19,809 nucleotides of DNA from CAZSNT01 sp964607765. Its GTDB lineage: Bacteria > Verrucomicrobiota > Lentisphaeria > Oligosphaerales > JABHEG01. The notes under the pieces are model-generated. The model did not search any database, was not told where the DNA came from, and was given only the letters and a program-made list of their open reading frames with translations. Both the position numbers and the translations under genes were made by a program. Location of the stretch: contig CAZSNT010000178.1 of assembly GCA_964607765.1 (NCBI GenBank), forward strand, positions 1-19,809, given 5' to 3'. Below, in pieces: positions 1 through 7,037 of the stretch; position 1 is the stretch's first letter; every line of letters starts with the position of its first letter.

Positions 1-1
1 C

Positions 2-37
2 GTTCCGCTCGGAACAGCCGCCGCTCAGAGTGCGGCG
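2..37. terminator. Two adjacent hairpins downstream of vapC
   Basis: Two inverted repeats lie back to back. The first has arms GTTCC (2-6) and GGAAC (11-15) around four bases, or six-base arms around a two-base loop. The second has arms CGCCGC (19-24) and GCGGCG (32-37) around a seven-base loop. They are about 65 bases past the vapC stop on the minus strand, so they could end that transcript, but no T-run follows on either strand. A dispersed palindromic repeat is an equally good reading. The stretch from 38 to 101 shows nothing else. Confidence 0.4.
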
Positions 38-101
38 CTACGTCCGGGCCAGGACTCAGGATTAGGCAATGAGTGAGCGAGCGTCCTCAACACAACAGAC
101 G

Positions 102-518
102 TCAAGCGAGACCGTCAAACGGGTTGACGAGTTGCACTCCCGCGTTGGCGAAGTCCGACGTGTTCCGTGTGGCTACCATCAGATTGTGGGCCAACGCGGT
201 TGCTGCGATCATGCTGTCCTTCACCGGCATGGCCTTGCCGTCGGCCCGAAGCTGGGCGAGAAGCTCTGCCCAGTGGAGTCCGGTTTCGGCGTCCCACGGC
301 AGGCATACAAGGCGTCGGATTCCTTCAGAAAACCATGCTTCCAAGCGCTGTCGGCGACGACCACGGGGAAGCAGGAGAATGCCGAACTGAAGTTCGCCCA
401 GGACGATCGGATCAACGGCCAGGTCAGACTCATATTGTCGCAGCCATGCGACAACGCCGGGGTCAGGCGTTCGCTTCGTGGGTTCGCTGAGGATGTTGGC
501 GTCTACAAGGTAGCGCAT
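102..518 (-). CDS. vapC: PIN-domain ribonuclease toxin (VapC/FitB-like)
   Basis: The 138-residue protein has the size and layout of a PIN-domain toxin, a Mg-dependent endoribonuclease that cleaves RNA when its antitoxin is degraded. It opens with the characteristic strand and first acid (YLVDANILSE, Asp6). It then has Glu42 in LGELQFG, Asp101 in KDSMIAATA and Asp122 in TSDFAN, which match the expected acidic quartet. The FitB-like DANILSE opening is common in chromosomal VapC proteins. The start codon overlaps the end of the upstream antitoxin gene by 16 bases, which indicates translational coupling. The target RNA cannot be read from the sequence. The gene looks intact and is unrelated in function to the glycan-degradation cluster next to it. 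The family is confident; the symbol is generic. Confidence 0.88.
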   Translation of the reverse strand: MRYLVDANILSEPTKRTPDPGVVAWLRQYESDLAVDPIVLGELQFGILLLPRGRRRQRLEAWFSEGIRRLVCLPWDAETGLHWAELLAQLRADGKAMPVKDSMIAATALAHNLMVATRNTSDFANAGVQLVNPFDGLA

Positions 519-745
519 AGACTGTCCGTGTCTTCGGAATCGACAGGCACGAAGAAGTCCTTGTCGGGACAGGTGAGCAACCAGTCGACCAGCCCCTCGT
601 TCGGGCGAGGCTCACGCAATACCAGCCGGTACTCGCCGCGGTCGATGCGTTCCACCTCGAACTCCTGGCCTGGGCGCAAGTCGTCCTGCCGACGGATCTC
701 CGCCGGCAGAACGAGCTGGCCGCGCGTTGAGAGGGTCGTATTCAT
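503..745 (-). CDS. vapB: AbrB/MazE-type antitoxin of the VapC pair
   Basis: The 80-residue protein begins with the swapped-hairpin AbrB/MazE DNA-binding fold: TTLSTRGQLVLPAEIRR, then LRPGQEFEV and a YRLVL strand. This is the usual N-terminus of VapB antitoxins, which bind their own promoter and neutralise the toxin with a flexible C-terminal tail. Here the tail is acidic (residues about 55-80, rich in Asp and Glu), as expected for toxin binding. It is the first gene of a two-gene minus-strand operon and overlaps vapC by 16 bases. No Shine-Dalgarno sequence precedes the ATG. Instead the promoter -10 box ends only six bases before it, so the mRNA is probably leaderless. Autoregulation is likely through the palindrome at 750-766. 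Confidence 0.85.
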   Translation of the reverse strand: MNTTLSTRGQLVLPAEIRRQDDLRPGQEFEVERIDRGEYRLVLREPRPNEGLVDWLLTCPDKDFFVPVDSEDTDSLCATL

Positions 746-780
746 ACAAGTAAGATAGCGTCTTACCAGGCGGATTTCAA
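745..780 (-). promoter_or_regulatory. vapBC promoter, predicted leaderless
   Basis: On the minus strand TTGAAA (780-775) is followed by exactly 17 bases and then TATCTT (757-752), a good sigma-70-like pair. Only six bases (ACTTGT) separate the -10 box from the vapB ATG at 745, so transcription would be expected to start at or next to the A of the ATG. This fits the missing ribosome binding site. Confidence 0.6.
750..766. promoter_or_regulatory. Palindromic operator overlapping the vapBC -10 box
   Basis: GTAAGA (750-755) and TCTTAC (761-766) form a perfect six-base inverted repeat with a five-base spacer. The left arm covers most of the vapBC -10 hexamer and the right arm lies in the spacer. 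A dimeric AbrB-type antitoxin bound here would block RNA polymerase, the usual autoregulation of vapBC operons. The site is also 18 bases before the start of the divergent hydrolase gene, which it could affect. Confidence 0.6.
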
Positions 781-783
781 GGG

Positions 784-2154
784 ATGAAACAGCACGCGAT
801 GCTCATTACGGCGGTCGCTCTTGCCGTGGGTTGTGGCACACACAGGCCCGCAGTTGGACAAGGGAAACGCAAGGAGCCCGGAATGGACCACGTATCGCCT
901 GTCCGGATTGAGAAGAACAAGTTCGTTCTGAATTCAACCGGGGCGGCGTTCGTCCCGCGCGGGTTCAACCACGTGCGGCTCGATCTCGAGGGCAAGGGCG
1001 GGCACGCCACGTTCTCGCCGTTCGTCTACGACCGGGACCGGGTCAAGACCGCGTTCAAGCACATGTCGGAGTGCGGGTTCAACGTGGTACGCGTCTTCAT
1101 CAACGGTCTTCGCGGCCAGCGCGGCTGCATGTTCAAGGACCGCAAGGCACAGACGCCCGACCCCGCCTATCTCGACAATTTTGCGGAGTTCCTGCTTCTG
1201 GCGAAAGAGCACGGGATCCTGGTCGTGCCGTGCCTCGATTGGTTCCCGGAGGCCGGCCCGTATCTCGACAGTCTGGCAGAGCGTGTCGAGAACATCGGTC
1301 CCCTCAACAACCACTACCTGAACCCGGCGTTCATCGATGCCAAGAGACATTACCTGCGCGACGTGATCTGCGAACTCCGCAAACGCGATCCGGCCACGCT
1401 TTCGGCCGTGTTCTGCTGGGACCTGATGAACGAGGTGTGCTTCCCCCTCGCCGAGCCGCCGTTCTCGTTGACTGAGGGCCGCGTCACCCCGGCCAACGGC
1501 GTGACCTACAATCTGGCGACCGACAAGGAGCGTCTGGCCGACGACATGGCGATCTACTGGGTCGATCAGCTGGCGGTGGCGATTCGCGCGGAGATCCCGG
1601 ATGCACTGATCAACGCGAACGTGTTCACCTACCACGCGGTGGGCCGCAAAGGCCCGGGCGACTTCCACCAGTCGAAGGCGGGTTGGCAGAACCGCTATCC
1701 CTTTCGACCGACCGCGCTGCTGCGCTCGAGCGCCGACGTCATCGACATCCACATCTACGCCGAGGATGCGGCCGACCTGGACAATGACCTGGAATCGATC
1801 GAGCACCACAAGCTTCGCGCCGGGCTCGTGGCCGCGCCCGGCAAGGCCCAGATCGTCGGCGAGTTCGGTGTGTTCAAGAGATGCTTCGCGGAACTCAACG
1901 CCGGCGCCAAGTGGGTGGATCAGATGGCGAAGCGATTCCCAGATCTGGGCTTTGCGGGTTGGATCTACTGGACCTATGACACGGACGAGCAGGAGCAACT
2001 CTGGAACGCCATGTCCGGTGATGCGGCGATCTTCCGGAAGCTCGCCGCCGAGAAACCGGCGCCGCACGCCTTGGGGCTCGACGACTTCAACGAAGCAGCC
2101 CCCGCGCAGGGCAACCCGGCCTCCGGCGCGCGCAAGGTCATCATCAAGCCATAG
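784..2154 (+). CDS. GH5-like (cellulase-type TIM barrel) lipoprotein hydrolase
   Basis: The 456-residue protein looks like a clan GH-A hydrolase. The N-terminus has a short hydrophobic leader ending in AVGC (Cys17), compatible with a lipoprotein signal. The barrel begins with FVPRGFNHVRL and GFNVVRVF. The likely acid/base is Glu217 in WDLMNEV, the usual Asn-Glu pair after strand 4. DIHIY (His323) and nucleophile Glu360 in IVGEFGVF follow, then WIYWTYD near the end. This set is that of GH5 and related families, which cut beta-linked glycans with retention; the substrate is not evident. No good Shine-Dalgarno precedes ATG 784, whereas AAGGAG (871-876) stands six bases before an in-frame ATG at 883 that would remove the leader. 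I keep 784 because of the leader. It starts the plus-strand run and is a paralogue of the protein at 9537-11783. Confidence 0.72.
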   Translation: MKQHAMLITAVALAVGCGTHRPAVGQGKRKEPGMDHVSPVRIEKNKFVLNSTGAAFVPRGFNHVRLDLEGKGGHATFSPFVYDRDRVKTAFKHMSECGFNVVRVFINGLRGQRGCMFKDRKAQTPDPAYLDNFAEFLLLAKEHGILVVPCLDWFPEAGPYLDSLAERVENIGPLNNHYLNPAFIDAKRHYLRDVICELRKRDPATLSAVFCWDLMNEVCFPLAEPPFSLTEGRVTPANGVTYNLATDKERLADDMAIYWVDQLAVAIRAEIPDALINANVFTYHAVGRKGPGDFHQSKAGWQNRYPFRPTALLRSSADVIDIHIYAEDAADLDNDLESIEHHKLRAGLVAAPGKAQIVGEFGVFKRCFAELNAGAKWVDQMAKRFPDLGFAGWIYWTYDTDEQEQLWNAMSGDAAIFRKLAAEKPAPHALGLDDFNEAAPAQGNPASGARKVIIKP

Positions 2155-2164
2155 GGAGTTGCCC

Positions 2165-2344
2165 ATGTCTCTACCTGAGAAGTACGCAGCCGAAATCGGG
2201 CAGTTCGTGGAAGTCACCAACCGGCTGGCCGCCAACAAATACGTGACCGGCTATGGCGGTAACGCCGCCTGGAAGCTCGACGACGACCTGATCCCCATTA
2301 GCGCGCCCGGCGTGTATGAATCGCTGGTGGAGCTTTATTCCTGA
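2165..2344 (+). pseudogene. N-terminal stub of a class II aldolase (rhamnulose-1-phosphate aldolase type)
   Basis: The 59-codon reading frame has a clear ribosome site (GGGAG, 2154-2158) and starts 10 bases after the previous stop. Its residues 12-47 read like the start of class II aldolase/adducin proteins, with QFVEVTNRLAANKYVTGYGG, an Asn-rich glycine loop and a KLDDDLIPIS strand. In this family the glycine loop is followed by about 200 or more residues including the zinc-binding histidines; all of that is missing. After ISAP the sequence diverges and stops. A second short stretch in another frame (2343-2417, containing ARQALREARR and ending in TAA) could be the last codons of the same gene, but I cannot prove it. 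Position directly before rhaA supports an original role in L-rhamnose breakdown (rhamnulose-1-phosphate to DHAP and lactaldehyde). Best explained by an internal deletion or an assembly error. Confidence 0.55.
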
Positions 2345-2447
2345 GGAAAAGAACTTTCGCGCGATGGCCCGTCAGGCCTTGAGAGAAGCACGTCGGTTGG
2401 GTCCGCGTGGACTGTAAATGACACGACCGTGTCTGAGGAGAGCAATG

Positions 2448-3704
2448 ATGTCGGACAAGTATTACTCGCTGGCAAGGGAACAGTACGCGGCGTTCGGCGT
2501 CGATACGGACGCGGCGATCAAGCAGGCGCTGGAGATTCCGATCTCTCTGCACTGCTGGCAGGCAGACGACAATGTCGGGTTCGAGGAGCAGGACGGGGTC
2601 AGCGGAGGCGGCATCATGGCCACGGGCAACTACCCGGGCCGCGCTCGCACGGTCGGGGAAGTCCGTGAGGATCTTGCCAAGTCCATCTCACTGATCCCCG
2701 GGGTTTCGCGTGTCAACGTGCATTCCTACTACGCCGAGTTCGATGACGGCTTTGTGGAGCGGGACCAGCTGGAGCCAAAGCACTTCCGCAAGTGGATGGA
2801 CTGGGCGAAAAAGCTGGGAATAGGCCTGGATTTCAACCCCAGTTTCCACGCGCACCCGAAGGCCGATGACGGCTTCACCCTATCACACGCCGACGCGGAC
2901 ATCCGCAGCTTCTGGATCGAGCACGGGAAGCGCGCACGCACGATCGCTGAAGCGATGGCCGATGCGCAGGGCACGCCGTGCAATCTCAACTTCTGGGTGC
3001 CGGACGGCGCCAAGGACCTGGTCGCGGACCGCTGGGCGCCGCGGCGGCGGCTGGCAGACTCTTATGACGCGATCTTCGCGGACACGAGCGTCGATGAGAC
3101 CAAGTGCATCGACTTCGTGGAGAGCAAACTCTTCGGCATTGGCAGCGAGGAGTATGTGGTCGGCTCTCACGATTTCTATACTGTCTACGCGTTGACGCGC
3201 AAGAAGGGCCTCACCATGGACATGGGGCACTACCATCCTACCGAGACCGTCCACGACAAGATCTCCGCCCAGCTCATGGCCCAGCAGAAGCTGCTGTTGC
3301 ACGTCAGTCGTCCGATCCGCTGGGATTCCGACCATGTGGTGATTTTCAACGACGACCTCAAAAACGTGTTTCTCGAAATCCAACGGGGCAACGCCTGGGA
3401 CAGGGTGGTCGTGGCGCTCGATTTCTTCGACGCCTCAATCAATCGTGTCGGCGCGTACGTGATTGGCACTCGCGCGACGCGCAAGGGAATTCTCCACGCG
3501 CTGCTTGATCCGACTTCGCGGCTTCAGGACTATGAAGCGCAGAACAAGAACGCGCAGCGACTGGCTCTGATGGAGGAGTTCAAATCCATGCCGTTCAGTG
3601 CGGTGTGGAACAGACTATGCGAAGAAGCGGGTGTACCGCCAGGCGCCGATTGGCTCGCCGAGATGGAAGCCTATGAGGCCAACACGCTCTTTGCACGGGC
3701 TTGA
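2448..3704 (+). CDS. rhaA: L-rhamnose isomerase
   Basis: This enzyme interconverts L-rhamnose and L-rhamnulose in the cytoplasm, the first step of phosphorylative rhamnose catabolism. From the chosen start it is 418 residues, almost the length of the E. coli enzyme (419), and it aligns by eye along its whole length: LHCWQADD near the start, GGIMATGNYPGRAR, LDFNPSFHAHP and FTLSHAD. All the metal ligands known from E. coli RhaA are kept: Glu in VESKLFG, Asp and His in DMGHYHPTE, His in LLHVSRP, the two Asp of RWDSDHV and Asp in LDFFDASINR. GAGGAG (2435-2440) lies seven bases before ATG 2448; ATG 2445 is an alternative, and the upstream ATG 2418 is unlikely. The broken aldolase lies just upstream and sulfatases follow, so rhamnose released from a sulfated glycan is the likely source. 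Confidence 0.96.
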   Translation: MSDKYYSLAREQYAAFGVDTDAAIKQALEIPISLHCWQADDNVGFEEQDGVSGGGIMATGNYPGRARTVGEVREDLAKSISLIPGVSRVNVHSYYAEFDDGFVERDQLEPKHFRKWMDWAKKLGIGLDFNPSFHAHPKADDGFTLSHADADIRSFWIEHGKRARTIAEAMADAQGTPCNLNFWVPDGAKDLVADRWAPRRRLADSYDAIFADTSVDETKCIDFVESKLFGIGSEEYVVGSHDFYTVYALTRKKGLTMDMGHYHPTETVHDKISAQLMAQQKLLLHVSRPIRWDSDHVVIFNDDLKNVFLEIQRGNAWDRVVVALDFFDASINRVGAYVIGTRATRKGILHALLDPTSRLQDYEAQNKNAQRLALMEEFKSMPFSAVWNRLCEEAGVPPGADWLAEMEAYEANTLFARA

Positions 3705-3734
3705 CAGAGGATGCGCCCGGCTTCGGCGCGGCAA

Positions 3735-3770
3735 GCGGAGCGCCTCCCACACCTGAGGGATGCGCTCCGC
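3735..3770. repeat. Long GC-rich palindrome between rhaA and the sulfatase
   Basis: Arms GCGGAGCGC (3735-3743) and GCGCTCCGC (3762-3770) pair perfectly over nine bases. Inside them, after one mismatch, TCCC (3745-3748) and GGGA (3757-3760) extend the stem by four pairs. It lies 30 bases past the rhaA stop and 45 bases before the sulfatase start. No T-run follows, so it may be a REP-type dispersed repeat, an mRNA-stabilising hairpin or an attenuating structure rather than a simple terminator. Confidence 0.6.
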
Positions 3771-3815
3771 CGCCGATTCAGTGATGGAGTTCTACAAGGC
3801 GAGGAGATGACCGAG

Positions 3816-5798
3816 ATGAAGGACCTCAGGCGGGCTCTCTGTGCAGTATGCGTAGGGTTTGGAGTCAGTTCGGCAGTGCCCTGTTCCCACGCTGCCGACG
3901 CCGCAGAACCCAATGTTCTACTGATTTTCGCCGACGATCTGGGGTACGGTGACGTGCAGTGCTACGGCGGGAAAGTCAAGACGCCGAACATTGACCGACT
4001 GGCGGCGGAGGGGATGCGCTTTTCCACGGCTTACCTGCCGGCGTCGGTCTGTTCGCCCAGCCGTTACAGCTTGCTGACGGGACGCTACTTCTGGCGCAAT
4101 CCGCGACACCCGGTAAAAGGCGTCATCGGACCGTCCTCGCCAAGCGCATTCAATGAAGGTGAACTGACCTTGCAGGAGATGTTCCGGCAGAGAGGCTATG
4201 CCACCTCTGTGTTCGGAAAGTGGCATCTCGGGATCGGCAAGGACGGGGCGGACTGGGGGCCTCACGAACTCAAAGGCGGCCCGCTCGACTACGGCTTCGA
4301 CACCTTCTTCGGGACCGCCGCGAACGTCAACAACGCCCCTCGAATCTACATGAAAAACCGCACCTTCGTGGGACGCAAGAGAGGCGACAAGGTGGCGCAA
4401 GTCCCCCGCAAGGACAAGCCATGGAAATCCGAGCTCATCCCCTGGGACGAGTCGGCCCTTTACAAAGAGGACGAAGTCGCCGGCGAAGTGAGCAAACGTC
4501 TGGTCCGCTACATTGAGACCGCGCCGAAGAGCAAGCCGCTTTTCATCTACTACCCCACGCACATCCCGCACAAGCCGATCACCCCGCATGCGAAGTTCGC
4601 AGGGAAGACCAAATTCGGCGCGTACGGCGATTTTCTCCTCGAGCTCGATACCTATGTCGGCGATGTCGTGGCGGCATTGGAGAAGAGCGGTCGGCTGGAC
4701 AATACGCTGATCATCTTCACCAGTGACAACGGCGGGCTGAACCCGATGAGCGAGCAACATGCCAGGAAGTGGCACATGGACGCCATGTGGCAGGCGCAGG
4801 AGGCGGGACACATCATCAACGGGCCGCTCAACGATGGCAAACACTCCGTTCTTGATGGGGGGTTCCGGGTTCCGTTCATCGTCCGCTGGCCGGGGCACGT
4901 CCCCGCCGGCGCGACCAGTGACGAGTTGATCTGCACCACGGACGTGATGGCCACCTGTGCCGCAATCCTCGACGTCGAACTGCCTGCGGATGCCGCGGTG
5001 GACAGTGTGGATCTGCTACCCCTGTGGACGGGCAAATCGAGAAGCTCCGGACGCAACCATGTGATCCTGGACGGGGCTGACGGCACCTTCGCCGTTCGGC
5101 GAGGCAAGTGGAAATTCATCGAGAAGAACCCCAAGTCGAAGCGCCGCGGTTCCACCTCTGACCAGTTGTATGACGTGGAGCAGGACATCGGGGAGACCGA
5201 GAATCTCATCGCGCAATACCCCGAGTTGGTCAAGGAGATGCGCCGGGTCCTCGACGACGAGCGTAAGCAGGCCAAAGGGATGAACGGCGTTCCTTACCCG
5301 CGGCCCGCCAGCAACCCCGGGGGGCCGCCAAAGCCTGCGGGTGCGGTCCACTACCAAGAGGACTTCTCGAAGGCGGCTGTCGGCAAGCCCATGGCCGGCT
5401 GGCGATCGGTCATTCACGGCAAGAACAACAGCGGCGATGTGTCGATGTCGGTGGTGAAACAGGGCATGGGGAAAGCGCTTCGCATCCAGGTCAAGAACAT
5501 GAAGGGCCGTTGGGCGTCGATCATGGCGCCGGAGATAAGCGCCGAGACGGGGGTGAAACTACAGACCACCTTCAAGCTCAAGTCCAGTACCGGGACGCGA
5601 GCGCGCTTCTTTGTCAACACCACCGATTGGACGCAGCTGATCACCCACGAGTTCCCTCTGACGGGCGCGCCTCAGACAGTGACGCAGGCGATGCCCGGGC
5701 CTCTCCAGGCTGACGCGAAGGTCTATTTCCGTCTCGATCTTCCCAACGACGCCGATGTTGTCCTGGAATCCGTTGAGGTCACGGACGTGAACGATTGA
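3816..5798 (+). CDS. Secreted S1-family sulfatase with C-terminal beta-sandwich domain
   Basis: The protein (660 residues) would hydrolyse sulfate esters on a polysaccharide outside the cytoplasm. A signal peptide (residues 1-29, ending SHAADA) is followed by PNVLLIFADDLGYGD with calcium ligands Asp40-Asp41. The formylglycine motif is Cys79-Ser-Pro-Ser-Arg in SVCSPSRYSLLTGR. GKWHLG (Lys135, His137), SDNGG (Asp304, Asn305) and a conserved Lys near 342 complete the active site. The sulfatase fold ends near residue 490. A proline/glycine-rich linker then leads to about 150 residues (512-660, beginning with HYQEDFS) that resemble a ConA-like or carbohydrate-binding beta-sandwich. ATG 3816 is chosen because GAGGAG (3801-3806) is nine bases upstream; ATG 3807 would have no spacing. 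The Cys needs oxidation by a maturation enzyme not found here. The substrate sugar is unknown. Confidence 0.92.
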   Translation: MKDLRRALCAVCVGFGVSSAVPCSHAADAAEPNVLLIFADDLGYGDVQCYGGKVKTPNIDRLAAEGMRFSTAYLPASVCSPSRYSLLTGRYFWRNPRHPVKGVIGPSSPSAFNEGELTLQEMFRQRGYATSVFGKWHLGIGKDGADWGPHELKGGPLDYGFDTFFGTAANVNNAPRIYMKNRTFVGRKRGDKVAQVPRKDKPWKSELIPWDESALYKEDEVAGEVSKRLVRYIETAPKSKPLFIYYPTHIPHKPITPHAKFAGKTKFGAYGDFLLELDTYVGDVVAALEKSGRLDNTLIIFTSDNGGLNPMSEQHARKWHMDAMWQAQEAGHIINGPLNDGKHSVLDGGFRVPFIVRWPGHVPAGATSDELICTTDVMATCAAILDVELPADAAVDSVDLLPLWTGKSRSSGRNHVILDGADGTFAVRRGKWKFIEKNPKSKRRGSTSDQLYDVEQDIGETENLIAQYPELVKEMRRVLDDERKQAKGMNGVPYPRPASNPGGPPKPAGAVHYQEDFSKAAVGKPMAGWRSVIHGKNNSGDVSMSVVKQGMGKALRIQVKNMKGRWASIMAPEISAETGVKLQTTFKLKSSTGTRARFFVNTTDWTQLITHEFPLTGAPQTVTQAMPGPLQADAKVYFRLDLPNDADVVLESVEVTDVND

Positions 5799-5832
5799 GA
5801 GCGCGGGAGACGAACCGGAATAGGAATGCCCC

Positions 5833-7037
5833 ATGGATAAGCGACCGAACATCTTGTTCCTGCACGTCGACCAGCTGATGGCGAACGTGCTCAGCAGCTA
5901 TGGCGAGACGGGTGCGAACGTGGCGGCCAGATTCACGCGGACCCCGGGCCTGGACCACATTGCGTCCAGAGGCCACACCTTCATCAACAGCTACTGCGCC
6001 GGTCCTCAGTGCGTGCCGGCGCGAACCAGCTGGTTCACCGGCCGGACCGTTGCTGAAACCGGNNNNNNNNNNNNNNNNNNNNNNNNNNNNNNNNNNNNNN
6101 NNNNNNNNNNNNNNNNNNNNNNNNNNNNNNNNNNNNNNNNNNNNNNNNNNNNNNNNNNNNNNTGCTCAACCCACACGATTGCTGTTTCTTCTCCCCCAAT
6201 TACGGCAAGTATGGTCTGAGTGAGCGGGCGGCTCAGGGGGACCTGGCCATCGAGTCCCCGCCACTGCCAGAGAGTTTCAGTGTGGCGGAAAGCAAGAGGC
6301 TTGGTAAGTGGTCCAAAACCGAGTGGCGCTACTACATCTACCAGTACTCGCGGCAGACGGAGATGATCGACACGATCGTCAAACGCATCTGGGACACATT
6401 GCGCGCGTCGAAGTTCGCGGACAACACGCTCTTCATCTTCAGCGCCGACCACGGCGAGGGGGCTGGACACAAAGGTCGGGTGTCGAAGGGGTATCTGGAC
6501 GACAATACGATGCACGTGCCGCTGATCTGTGAGGGACCGGGAGTCGCAAATCCAGGAACGGTGGACCGCACGCACCTGGTTACGGGCACTGACATCGCTT
6601 CGACGGTCTGCGGCCTGGCCGGCTGCGAACCGCTGCCCGACGTCAGCATCGGTCGCAGCCTACAGCCGCTGCTTGCCGGCAAGCGGGTGCCGTGGCGCAA
6701 GTACGTCGTCTGCGAATCCGGCAAGGGCGGGTTCGGCGCCTCAGTCATCAGCGCGCAGCACCAATGCAACTTCCGCCACGACGGGCAATGGGAGGTCTAT
6801 GACCGTGCCGCTGACCCGTTCCAGAAGCAGAACCTGGCAGCTTCCGACGCGGGCAAGAAGGCAAAGGTCCAACACCTCGGCTACCTGCGCGATTACCTCG
6901 GCAGAATCGCCATCAGCCGCGATGGCGGCCACGTCACCAAAAAGTACGCCAAGACGGCTGATGCGAGCATGACGAGCTACGGCACCATGCTGAAGATGTA
7001 CGACGCCGTCAGTTCAGGAGACGACATCTATGCTTAG
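5833..7037 (+). CDS. S1-family sulfatase without signal peptide, interrupted by assembly gap
   Basis: The N-terminal part opens RPNILFLHVDQLMANVL and carries the formylglycine motif Cys60-Val-Pro-Ala-Arg in GPQCVPARTSWFTGR. After the N-run the same type of protein continues in another frame from codon 6165 (LNPHDCCFFSP) through FIFSADHGEG, VPLICEGPGV and a typical C-terminus, ending at 7037. The two halves differ in frame only because the run of 100 N is a placeholder; about 77 and 290 residues are visible, and relatives of about 460-500 residues suggest roughly 100 residues are missing. There is no signal peptide, unlike the two other sulfatases, so it may act in the cytoplasm on imported oligosaccharides or monosaccharides. 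Its last eight bases overlap the start of the next gene, which indicates translational coupling. Confidence 0.88.
6063..6162. other. Scaffold gap of 100 N
   Basis: Exactly 100 undetermined bases lie inside the sulfatase gene. The round number is typical of a placeholder for unknown length. To keep the sulfatase open, the true number of bases between 6062 and 6163 must leave a remainder of 2 when divided by 3; 100 leaves 1. Confidence 0.97.

Noticed and set aside
69..758. Plus-strand frame across the toxin-antitoxin pair
   Set aside because: Entirely antisense to vapB and vapC, which have clear family motifs, a 16-base overlap and a promoter.
934..2238. 434-codon minus-strand frame opposite the first GH5-like gene
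   Set aside because: Shadow of a GC-rich gene; no domain features.
2364..2417. Short independent gene starting at ATG 2364
   Set aside because: Only 17 codons with no own ribosome site; better treated as a possible tail of the broken aldolase.
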